Shown here piece by piece: positions 17,948 through 25,731 of a DNA stretch of 64,000 bases. Below the pieces are notes generated by a model, which had not been told where the DNA came from, made no database searches, and worked only from the letters and a program-made list of their open reading frames with translations. The stretch lies in NCBI RefSeq assembly GCF_028368975.1, contig NZ_JAQNDM010000002.1:5326425-5390424 (forward strand). The letters run 5' to 3'. This DNA comes from Stigmatella ashevillena. GTDB lineage: Bacteria; Myxococcota; Myxococcia; Myxococcales; Myxococcaceae. How positions within the stretch are numbered: the stretch's first letter is position 1; every line of letters begins with the position of its first letter. The translations under genes were made by a program, and so were the position numbers.

Positions 17948-18821
17948 GCACTTTCCGCCCTGGGCGGCGCACGAGCAGGAAGCCCGCGCCTGGTGGGGGG
18001 CGCTCTTCGCCACCGGCCTGACGCTCCTCAGCGAGTTCGCGTACGTCTTCATCGACGAGCAGACGTTTCCGGGGGCCCACCTGCTGCCCGGACTGAGGGT
18101 GCTCCACGCGCTCGAGGCGCTGGCGCTCCTGGGGCTGCTCGTGGCCCGGCGGCGCAAGCCCAGCCTCGCGCTGGGCGTGGGCATCTTCGTGGCCGTGGTG
18201 CTGCCCTACCTGGGCATCTTCGCGGTGGCCGAAGTGGCCATGGCCTCCTCGGGGCTCGTGTGGATGCCGCTCACGGGCCACCGGCTCCTCATGGTGGGCA
18301 TTGGCCTGGTGGCCCCCACGGGCGTGGCGCTGGGCAGCGTGCTCGTGGGCACCTTCGCCCTGGAGGGCGCCCTGCTCTGGTATGGCCTGGGGCTGCACAC
18401 GCGCCTGCCCATGCCCTGGGAGCCCTGGATTACCCTCGTCTGGGGCGCCGTGGCGTGCGGGCTGCTCGCCTTCCGCGCGAGGACGCAGCTCATCGAGCAG
18501 CGGCTGTTCCAGGTCCGCACCGAGGCGGAGTCCCTGGATCGCCTGGCGCGGCTGCTGCTCGTGCTGCGCGATGCGGCCAACACCCCGATCCAGTCCCTGG
18601 AGCTGGGCCTGTCCCTGCTCCAACAGCGCGTGCCGGAAGAGGCCGCGCTGCTCGCCACCCTGGAGCGGGCGCTCGCCAAGCTGCGCACGCTCACACAGCG
18701 CATGGCGGTGGCCGACCCGCTGCTGGACTGGGAGACGCAGTCCGAGTCCGTCGATGTGGACACCGTCCTGCGCGGCCTGGAGGAGTCCCTCGCGCGCGAG
18801 TTGGAGCGCAGGCGCCAGTAA
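17928..18821 (+). CDS. Membrane protein with degenerate histidine-kinase dimerisation domain
   Basis: A 297-residue protein. Residues ~20-190 hold about six hydrophobic helices ('LTLLSEFAYVFIDEQ', 'LALLGLLVARRRK', 'VGIFVAVVLPYLGIFAV' and others). A helical linker and a two-helix segment follow at ~200-275: 'LLLVLRDAANTPIQSLELG' aligns by eye with a kinase H-box (H-D-x-R-x-P-L), with Arg where the phospho-His should be. No N, G1 or G2 ATP-binding boxes follow: the protein stops after ~25 more residues. So it cannot be a conventional kinase. Overlap with the receiver gene suggests it docks or regulates that receiver. Confidence 0.7.
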   Translation: MPPAAPRHFPPWAAHEQEARAWWGALFATGLTLLSEFAYVFIDEQTFPGAHLLPGLRVLHALEALALLGLLVARRRKPSLALGVGIFVAVVLPYLGIFAVAEVAMASSGLVWMPLTGHRLLMVGIGLVAPTGVALGSVLVGTFALEGALLWYGLGLHTRLPMPWEPWITLVWGAVACGLLAFRARTQLIEQRLFQVRTEAESLDRLARLLLVLRDAANTPIQSLELGLSLLQQRVPEEAALLATLERALAKLRTLTQRMAVADPLLDWETQSESVDVDTVLRGLEESLARELERRRQ

Positions 18822-18854
18822 ACTTCCGCCGCTTGGACTAGAACGGCGGGCCCC

Positions 18855-19931
18855 ATGCACCCCACGCTCATCACCGCGCTGACCGTCGAGCCGTTGAATC
18901 TGCCCCTCACCGAGCCCTTCGCCATCGCCACCGGGGCGCAGCACGTGGCCCACAACGCCCTGGTGCGCATCACCCTCGCCGATGGCACCACCGGCTTGGG
19001 CGAGGCCGCCCCCTTCACCGCCGTCAGCGGAGAGACCCAGGCTGGCACCCTCACCGCCCTCCAGTCCGTGCACGAGAAGCTGCTCGGCCAGGATGTGCGC
19101 GCCTGGCGCCCCCTGTCCGCGTGGCTCTCCGAGGCGCTCCCCTCCGAGCCCTCCGCCCGCTGTGCCCTCGAGACGGCGATCCTGGATGCCCTGGCGCGCC
19201 ACCACCGCGTGCCCCTGTGGGTCTTCTTCGGCGGGGCCGGCACGGCGCTGGACATCGACATGACGGTGACGGCCGGGGACCGGGCCCACGCCATCGCCTC
19301 CGCCCGCGCCATCCTCGCCAGGGGCATCACCACCCTGAAGGTGAAGGTCGGCGCCAGCTCGCCCGAGCACGACGTGGAGCGGCTCGTGGCCATCCGCGAG
19401 GTGGCCCCCCAGGCCCGCCTCTTCGCCGATGCCAATGGCGGCTACACCGAGGCCCAGGCCCGCGCGTTCCTCTCGGGCCTGGAGCGCGCCCAGGTGCCGC
19501 TGTCCCTCTTCGAGCAGCCCGTCCCGCCCGAGGACTTCGAGGGCCTCACCGCGCTCACCCGCGCCTCGCGCATCCCCATCTGCGCCGACGAGTCCGCCCG
19601 CTCCGCCCAGGATGTGCTGCGCCTGGTGCGCGAGCGCGCCGCGCACGGCATCAACATCAAGACGATGAAGTGCGGCGTCGTGGAGTCCCTGACGATGTGG
19701 CACCTGGCGCGCGCCGCCGACCTGGAGCTGATGATTGGCGGCATGGTGGAGAGCGTGCTCTCCATGAGCCTCTCGGCCCACCTCGCCGCGGGCCTGGGAG
19801 GCTTTCACTACGCGGACCTGGACACCCCCCTGTTCATCGCCCAGCACCCGTTCCGCGGCGGGTACCGGCTGGAAGGCGCCCAGGTCAGCATCGCCTCCGC
19901 CTCCGCGGGCCACGGCGTGGAGCGCCTCTGA
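18855..19931 (+). CDS. L-Ala-D/L-Glu (dipeptide) epimerase, enolase superfamily
   Basis: A 358-residue muconate lactonizing-like enzyme. The K-x-K acid/base pair is Lys162/Lys164 ('LKVKVG'), the metal ligands are Asp192 ('ADANGG'), Glu220 ('FEQPV') and Asp245 ('CADES'), and the opposite base is Lys269 ('NIKTMK'). This arrangement and spacing fit dipeptide epimerases, which epimerise L-Ala-D-Glu released from murein during peptidoglycan recycling or during feeding on lysed prey. The substrate loop is not diagnostic by eye, so other dipeptides are possible. Starts 33 bases after the kinase-like gene. Confidence 0.88.
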   Translation: MHPTLITALTVEPLNLPLTEPFAIATGAQHVAHNALVRITLADGTTGLGEAAPFTAVSGETQAGTLTALQSVHEKLLGQDVRAWRPLSAWLSEALPSEPSARCALETAILDALARHHRVPLWVFFGGAGTALDIDMTVTAGDRAHAIASARAILARGITTLKVKVGASSPEHDVERLVAIREVAPQARLFADANGGYTEAQARAFLSGLERAQVPLSLFEQPVPPEDFEGLTALTRASRIPICADESARSAQDVLRLVRERAAHGINIKTMKCGVVESLTMWHLARAADLELMIGGMVESVLSMSLSAHLAAGLGGFHYADLDTPLFIAQHPFRGGYRLEGAQVSIASASAGHGVERL

Positions 19932-19976
19932 GCGGGCCTCAGCAGAGGCCGCGTCTTCCATGGTAAAGTCGGGGCC

Positions 19977-20459
19977 ATGGGGGACAGCGCAGAGGATTTC
20001 GAGATCGTCCCCGCCACCCGTCCGTGGCAGGTGCAGCAGACCCGGACCCTCATCCTCGAGTACGCCGCCGCGCTCGGCATGCGCCTGGACTTCCAGGACT
20101 TCACCCGGGAGATGGACGCGTTTCCCGCCGACTACGCCCCGCCCGGGGGCTGCCTGTTCCTCGCCACCGGGGACCATGGGCCCGGAGGCTGCGCCGGCCT
20201 GCGTCCGCTGACGCCCGGCATCTGTGAAATGAAGCGGCTGTATGTCCGCGTCCGGCACCGCAGCCACGGGCTGGGCCAGCGGCTCGCGCTCGCCGCCATC
20301 GCCGAGGCGCGCGCCCTGCGCTACACCTGCATGCGGCTGGACACCCTGCCCACCATGCACATCGCCATCGGGCTGTACCAGCACCTCGGCTTCCAGCCCA
20401 CGGCGCCCTCCGGCGCCAGTGCCTCCAGCGGCGCGCTGTGCTTCGAGCTGAAACTCTGA
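19977..20459 (+). CDS. GNAT family N-acetyltransferase
   Basis: A 160-residue cytoplasmic acetyltransferase. The acetyl-CoA binding segment appears as 'EMKRLYVRVRHRSHGLGQRL' (residues ~83-102, R/Q-x-x-G-x-G/A type 'RSHGLGQ'), followed by 'LDTLPTMHIAIGLYQHLGF', the usual beta5-alpha4 end of GNATs that act on amino acids or small amines. The substrate is unknown. It follows the epimerase by 45 bases on the same strand and may be cotranscribed; relatives beside epimerases have been seen but this is only suggestive. Confidence 0.85.
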   Translation: MGDSAEDFEIVPATRPWQVQQTRTLILEYAAALGMRLDFQDFTREMDAFPADYAPPGGCLFLATGDHGPGGCAGLRPLTPGICEMKRLYVRVRHRSHGLGQRLALAAIAEARALRYTCMRLDTLPTMHIAIGLYQHLGFQPTAPSGASASSGALCFELKL

Positions 20460-20528
20460 GCGCGCGGCCCCTTGGAAGGGACCGCGCGCCCGGGACTGCC
20501 CAGAGGAGGGCTCCCGGAAGAGCCCTCC
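20460..20528. terminator. Two hairpins between convergent genes
   Basis: First hairpin: GCGCGCGG pairs with CCGCGCGC within 20460-20489, inner loop around TTGGAA. Second: GGAGGGCTC (20505-20513) pairs with GAGCCCTCC (20520-20528), loop CCGGAA. They fill the gap between the GNAT stop (20459) and the convergent gene end (20551). Neither has a long T-run, so termination strength is uncertain. Confidence 0.6.
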
Positions 20529-20550
20529 CCGTCTTCAACCTGCGGCTACC

Positions 20551-23500
20551 TTACGGGCAGCCAGGGTTCGGCAGAGGCTCGTGGTGGCCCTCGGCGTTGC
20601 CCGTCAGCGACTTCGCGTAGATGCCACCGTCCCAGCTTCCGTTCGAGAAGAAGATCCGGGCCTCGGGCGCCAGCACCGTTCCGTGGATGCCGTAGGCAGT
20701 CGCGGTGATGCTGGTGGCGTCCACGTAGTTGAACAGGACGTTGTTGCCCGCGTACTCACGGCCGCCCTTGAGGGTGACCGAGGGGCCGCGCACGTTGATG
20801 ACCGCCACGGACGTGGTGGACACGTTGCGGATGATGAGCTGCGTGGTGCGCGACAGGTCCGCCGCGCTCACCTCGAACACCTCCAGGCCCGACTCGAGGT
20901 TCGTGCCCACCAGCGTGAGGACGTTCCAGGGCGGAGCCTGGGTCTCACCCGTGGCGGGCAGGTTGGACAGCTGCGTGGACAGCGCGCGCAGCTGGGCGCC
21001 GCGGGCCGCGAAATCCACCGGCGTGCCCTTCACGGAGGAGCCACCCTGGAGGTAGTCCACCTGGTTGCCCGCGTAGGTGCCGCCGTACACCGCGTTGCCC
21101 CACACGCTGCCGTTGCTCAGGGTCAGGTTGCCACCCGCGATGATCTTCGGAGCGGCGTCGGAAGACGGCAGCTTCCAACCCACCGAGAAGTTCGTCATGG
21201 AGATGTTGCCACCCGCGGCCACCCGGCCCTCCAGGTCCGTGCCCTCGGTGTAATCACCCGTGAGGAACAGGTTGTAGTCGTTGAGCGGCAGCTCGACGCA
21301 CTCGGGGGGCTCTGGGGGTGCACACACCAGGCTCACCGTCGCCGACGCGCTGTTGTTGTTCTCGTTGGACTCCACCTCGCGGCCCTGGCCATTGCCCAGG
21401 TCATCGGCCACCACGAACACGGAGACCGAGCTGCCCGACTGGGGAGCGATCTGCAGGGTGACCGTCGCCTCGGCGCCCGCCGCCAGCGCGACCGGCACCG
21501 TGGTGACGCCCAGCAGCGCGCCGCCCGAGGCCGGGTTGCCCCGGTAGAAGGCCACCGGCAGGCCGGCCGCCACGGAGGCGGGGCCCGCGTTGCGCACCAC
21601 CGCCGACAGGGTCAGGGTGCTGCCCCCGTCCGGGTTCGTGGAGCACGCCGCCGCCACGTTCGCGGCCGTCAGGTCCGGCGTGGGAGGAGGCTCCGGAGGC
21701 GCGCAGTACAGGCTCACCGAGGCGGTGGCCGTGTTGTTCGTCTCGTCGGACTCCGTCTCGCGGCCCTGGCCATTGCCGTAGTCATCCGCCGCCACGGTCA
21801 CGGTGACCGTGCCCGCGGCCTGCGAGGCAATCTGCAAGGAGACCGTCGCCTCGGCGCCCGGGGCCAGCTCGCTGCCCACCGTGGTGACACCCAGCACCGT
21901 GCCGGAGGCCGGAGCGCCCCGGTAGAAGGTGACCGGAAGACCCGCGAGAACCGCCTTGTTGCCCTGGTTGCGCACCACCGCGGTGAGCGTCACCACGTTG
22001 GCTCCCTCGGTGCTGGACGTGCAGGCCGCCGTCAGGTTCGCCGCCGTCAGATCCGGAGAAGGAGGCGGAGGCGTGTAGCACGACAGGCTCACCGGAGCCG
22101 AGGCCGTGTTGTTCGTCTCGTTGGACTCCGTCTCACGGCCCTGGCCAGTGCCGAAGTCATCGGCCACCGCGTACACGGTGACCGTGCCCGCGCCCTGCGG
22201 GGCGATCTGCACGGAGACGACCGTGTCCTCGCCCACGCCCAGCGCGCCCGGAATCGAGGCGACGCCCAGCAGCGCGCCCCCCGCGCCCGGAGCGCCCTGG
22301 TAGAAGGCCACCGGGACGCCCGCGGAAGTAGCCGCGGTGCCCTGGTTGCGCACGATGACGGAGAGGCTCACGGTGGTGCTGCCACCCTCGCCGCCACCCA
22401 CGCAGGTGGCCGTCACGTTGGCGGCCGTCAGGTCCGGCGCCGCGGGGGGCTCCGGAGGCGCGCAGTACAGGCTCACATCGGCCGAGGTGCTGTTGTTCGC
22501 CTCGTTGGACTCCGCCTCGCGGCCCTGGCCGTTGCCGAAGTCATCGGCCACCACATACACGTTGACCAGACCGGCCGGCTGAGGAGCGATCTGCACGGAG
22601 ACGCCCGTGCTCTCCCCCGCGGCCAGCGGACCCGGAACCGAGGCGACGCCCAGCAACGTGCCGCCCGAGGCCGGGTTGCCCCGGTAGAAGGCCACCGGCA
22701 GGCCCGCGGACGTGGCCGCGTTGCCCACGTTGCGCACCACCGCCGAGAGGCTCACCGTGGTGCTGCCCCCCTCGCCGCCACCCACGCAGGTGGCCGCCAC
22801 GCCCGAGGCCGTCACATCCGGCGCCGCGGGGGGCTCCGGAGGCGCGCAGTACAGGCTCACGGCAGCCGAGGCCGTGTTGTTCGCCTCGTTGGACTCCGCC
22901 TCACGGCCCTGGCCGTTGCCGAAGTCATCCACCACCGCGTACACGGTGACGGTGCCGGCCGACTGCGGGGCGATCTGCACGGAGATGAGCGTGTCCTCGC
23001 CCGCGCCCAGCCCGCCCGGAATCGAGGCGACGCCCAGCAGCACGCCGCCCGACAGGGGGTTGCCCAGGTAGAAGGACACCGGCACGCCCTCGGAGACCGG
23101 CGCGTTGCCCACGTTGCGCACCACGGTGGAGATGTTGACGATGGTGTTGCCACCCTCGGTGCCATCCACGCAGCCCGCCGTCACACTCGAGGCCGTCAGG
23201 TCCGGCGCCGCAGGGGGCGCGCAGCTCAGCGAGAGCGACGCCGAGATGCTGTTGTTGTCCTCGCGGCACTCCAGCTCGCGGCCCTGGCCGCTGCCGTTGT
23301 CGTCCGCCACCACCCACACCACGGCCGGAGCCGCGGTGGCCGAGCGCGGAGGCAGGGCCACGGAAACCACCGTCTCGTGGCCCGGGCTCAGCACGCCGTC
23401 AATCGTGGTGACGCCCAGCAGCGCGCCACCGGAGGCCGGGTTGCCCTCGTAGAAGGCCACCGGCAGGCCCGAGGAGATGGCCGCATCGCCCTGGTTGCGC

Positions 23501-25092
23501 ACCGTGGCCGCCAGCCGCAGGATGCTGCCGTTGCTCTCGGGGTCCGCCTCGCACGCGGCCGCCACGGACGCCGAGATGATGTCGGGCGCGGCGTAGGGGC
23601 TGCTGGTGCCAGTGCCCTGGCTGTTGGAGCGGAAGGTGTTCAGGCCGCTCACCTGCCAGTTCGCCTTCGGCGCCTTGGGAATCGTCCCGTCATCGTTGAC
23701 GCCCGTGACCGAGTAGGCGTGCTGATTCCAGATGCGGCGGGTGTTCACCCAGCCATCCTTCTTGTCGCGGTAGACGCGGATGCCGATCGCGCTGGCGTTG
23801 TACGTGTTGGACGCCACCAGGAGCTCCGCGCTGTCGTCCCCATCCACGTCAACGACGATGGGGTTCTCGTAGGCGGTGCCCGAGATGTTGGGCACGTCGA
23901 AGCGCACCGCGCCCGTGGCACCGTCATAGATGCGCAGCCGGACCTCGTCCGCGTAGACGACCTCGGCCTTGCCATCGCCCTCGAAGTCGAACGTCGAGGA
24001 GCCCGTGCGGTTGGAGCTCGCATCCTGGGTGGCCTTGGACCAGAGCACCGCGCCGTTCGTGTCGAACACGGTGTAGAACGACTTGCCCGCGACGCCGACT
24101 TCCACCTTCCCGTCGTTGTCGAAGTCCGCGATGTTCGGAGGACCGCCCTGGCCGCCACCGGGCAGTGCCTTCGACCACAGCAGGGTGCAGTTGTCGTCCA
24201 TCAGCGACACGGTGCCGTTGGACACCAGGACCACTTCGCCGTAGGGATCCGCGTCGAAGTTGGCCACGCCCGGCAGGCCGTAATAGAGGGTGCGGTTGAT
24301 GCACTTGACCGCGCCGTCATGCTTGTAGATGACGCGATCGGCGATCACCTCCAGCTTGCCATCCAGATCGATGTCCGCCGTGATGGACAGCGGGCCCGTG
24401 CCAGGGATGCCGCCAAAGCCATCCGAGCCCTTCCACTTCAGCGCACCGGTGTTGGTGTAGACGGTGGCACCGTCGATGATCTCCACCTTTCCGTCGCCAT
24501 CCAGATCCGCCAACGAGGGACCGCCCCAATCGTTGCTCGAATCCCGCGTGGTGCGGAACTTGAAGGCGCCGTTGTTCTCGAAGCAGATGATGCCCAGCGC
24601 GTTCTCGGGCACCGTGCACAGCTCCACCTTCCCGTCACCGTCGATGTCACCGCCGGCGATGTTCGCCGCGCCGCGCACCCGGTACAGCGGATCCGTCACC
24701 GTCCACAGCTCGCTGCCGTCCGCGCCGCTGATCGCACGCATGACGCCGTTCGAGGTGTAGTTGCTGTTCTCGAAGGAGTTGAACACCACATCTGGCACGC
24801 CGTCGCCGTTCACCTCCACCACGATCGGCGTCATCATCACTTGTTTGTGATTGGGCAGAATCGCGCTGCCGCTCCACTGCCACTCCAACTCCGGCTCGAA
24901 GTTGGGTGTGAAGGGCGGCTTGATTTCACAGACGCCCCCTTCTCCCACCGCGGCGCCCCGCTGGCGAGACTGGCTTTCGTCCTCTCCCATCAAGCTACAC
25001 GATGCCAGCGTGGCGAAGGTCAGCGCTCCCATGCCGCGCCGCGCCCTGCTGATCCATTTACTGCTCCGGCCTCTTTGCTTGCTGCTGCTCAT
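20551..25092 (-). CDS. Giant surface protein: FG-GAP propeller, six CARDB repeats, choice-of-anchor A domain
   Basis: A 1513-residue exported protein. Residues 1-40 hold a basic start and hydrophobic 'GALTFATLASCSLMG', a probable lipoprotein signal. Residues ~70-480 form an integrin-like propeller with calcium-binding 'DIDGDGKVE', 'DLDGDGKVE' and 'DFDNDGKVE' motifs. Six CARDB (adhesion) repeats follow, each opening 'PDLTAANV...' and closing 'GQGRE.ESNE.NN'. The last ~260 residues match the choice-of-anchor A domain ('YNLFLTGDYTEGTDLEGRV', 'AAGGNISMTN'). It likely sits on the cell surface or matrix and mediates adhesion. It is preceded by AGGGGG and a divergent PIN gene. Confidence 0.88.
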   Translation of the reverse strand: MSSSKQRGRSSKWISRARRGMGALTFATLASCSLMGEDESQSRQRGAAVGEGGVCEIKPPFTPNFEPELEWQWSGSAILPNHKQVMMTPIVVEVNGDGVPDVVFNSFENSNYTSNGVMRAISGADGSELWTVTDPLYRVRGAANIAGGDIDGDGKVELCTVPENALGIICFENNGAFKFRTTRDSSNDWGGPSLADLDGDGKVEIIDGATVYTNTGALKWKGSDGFGGIPGTGPLSITADIDLDGKLEVIADRVIYKHDGAVKCINRTLYYGLPGVANFDADPYGEVVLVSNGTVSLMDDNCTLLWSKALPGGGQGGPPNIADFDNDGKVEVGVAGKSFYTVFDTNGAVLWSKATQDASSNRTGSSTFDFEGDGKAEVVYADEVRLRIYDGATGAVRFDVPNISGTAYENPIVVDVDGDDSAELLVASNTYNASAIGIRVYRDKKDGWVNTRRIWNQHAYSVTGVNDDGTIPKAPKANWQVSGLNTFRSNSQGTGTSSPYAAPDIISASVAAACEADPESNGSILRLAATVRNQGDAAISSGLPVAFYEGNPASGGALLGVTTIDGVLSPGHETVVSVALPPRSATAAPAVVWVVADDNGSGQGRELECREDNNSISASLSLSCAPPAAPDLTASSVTAGCVDGTEGGNTIVNISTVVRNVGNAPVSEGVPVSFYLGNPLSGGVLLGVASIPGGLGAGEDTLISVQIAPQSAGTVTVYAVVDDFGNGQGREAESNEANNTASAAVSLYCAPPEPPAAPDVTASGVAATCVGGGEGGSTTVSLSAVVRNVGNAATSAGLPVAFYRGNPASGGTLLGVASVPGPLAAGESTGVSVQIAPQPAGLVNVYVVADDFGNGQGREAESNEANNSTSADVSLYCAPPEPPAAPDLTAANVTATCVGGGEGGSTTVSLSVIVRNQGTAATSAGVPVAFYQGAPGAGGALLGVASIPGALGVGEDTVVSVQIAPQGAGTVTVYAVADDFGTGQGRETESNETNNTASAPVSLSCYTPPPPSPDLTAANLTAACTSSTEGANVVTLTAVVRNQGNKAVLAGLPVTFYRGAPASGTVLGVTTVGSELAPGAEATVSLQIASQAAGTVTVTVAADDYGNGQGRETESDETNNTATASVSLYCAPPEPPPTPDLTAANVAAACSTNPDGGSTLTLSAVVRNAGPASVAAGLPVAFYRGNPASGGALLGVTTVPVALAAGAEATVTLQIAPQSGSSVSVFVVADDLGNGQGREVESNENNNSASATVSLVCAPPEPPECVELPLNDYNLFLTGDYTEGTDLEGRVAAGGNISMTNFSVGWKLPSSDAAPKIIAGGNLTLSNGSVWGNAVYGGTYAGNQVDYLQGGSSVKGTPVDFAARGAQLRALSTQLSNLPATGETQAPPWNVLTLVGTNLESGLEVFEVSAADLSRTTQLIIRNVSTTSVAVINVRGPSVTLKGGREYAGNNVLFNYVDATSITATAYGIHGTVLAPEARIFFSNGSWDGGIYAKSLTGNAEGHHEPLPNPGCP
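21310..23600 (-). repeat. Six tandem CARDB-encoding repeats (~375-385 bp)
   Basis: Six in-frame units spaced 373-385 bases apart. The segment 'ggctccggaggcgcgcagtaca' recurs almost unchanged at unit junctions near 21690, 22450 and 22835; the units between 21700 and 23200 are the most alike. The first unit (near 23230-23590) is the most divergent. Confidence 0.85.
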
Positions 25093-25269
25093 GCTTCATC
25101 CCCCTGGCGGGTAGGAGTCGTCACTGATTGTCAGCTTTTTTGTTGTTGGCAGATTTTTACCATATTACTAAATTACCCGGCAAGCGCTATCTCCATCCAT
25201 TTCCCGAGAGAAAATGCCCCGCAACCGACAGTTTCTGGGTCGGGTCCGCGACACGAGAACGCTGCCCAC

Positions 25270-25725
25270 ATGCCCCCCTCCTCTCCCACTCCGGATTCGC
25301 TGTCCGTGATCCTCGATACCAACGTCGTCTTGGACATGCTGATCTTTGATGATCCTCTCGCGCGAGCCCTGAGTGAAGCCTTGTCGGCGGACCAACTCAC
25401 CGCATGGGCGGATCGGGACACTCTGACGGAGCTGGAGCGGGTGCTTACCTTTCGCGACTTCCCCCGAGCCGGGGTGAACCGTCACGCGGTCTTCGAACGC
25501 TACCGGGCGCTGGTGCGTCTGGCGCCCGAGCCGGGGGCGCCGGGCCCCGAGGTGCCGCGCTGCCGGGACCGGAGCGATCAGAAGTTCCTGGAGCTGGCGG
25601 CCCGCACGGGGGCGCACTGGCTGGTGAGCAAGGACCGGCAGGTGCTCTGCATGGCCGATCGCCCAGGCCTGCCGTTCGACATCCTCAGCCCCCGGCAGGC
25701 CTCGCAGCGGCTCGCGCGCTCCTGA
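25270..25725 (+). CDS. PIN-domain protein (putative toxin RNase)
   Basis: A 151-residue PIN-family protein of the 'putative toxin component' type. Acidic active-site residues are visible: Asp in 'VILDTNVVLDML' (residue ~17), Glu in 'LTELERVL', Asp in 'CRDRSDQKFLELA' and Asp in 'WLVSKDRQ'. These coordinate Mg2+ for ribonuclease activity. No antitoxin gene is adjacent: upstream is the divergent 1513-residue gene, and downstream the convergent 2220-residue gene starts its stop codon only 6 bases away. It may be a solitary PIN protein or may have lost its partner. The ATG at 25270 is the family-typical start. Confidence 0.8.
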   Translation: MPPSSPTPDSLSVILDTNVVLDMLIFDDPLARALSEALSADQLTAWADRDTLTELERVLTFRDFPRAGVNRHAVFERYRALVRLAPEPGAPGPEVPRCRDRSDQKFLELAARTGAHWLVSKDRQVLCMADRPGLPFDILSPRQASQRLARS

Positions 25726-25731
25726 CGGGGC

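Noticed and set aside
17790-20384. An 864-codon minus-strand frame over response regulator, epimerase and GNAT
   Set aside because: It is antisense to four recognised genes and has His/Gln/Gly-rich shadow composition. No domain or ribosome-binding site.
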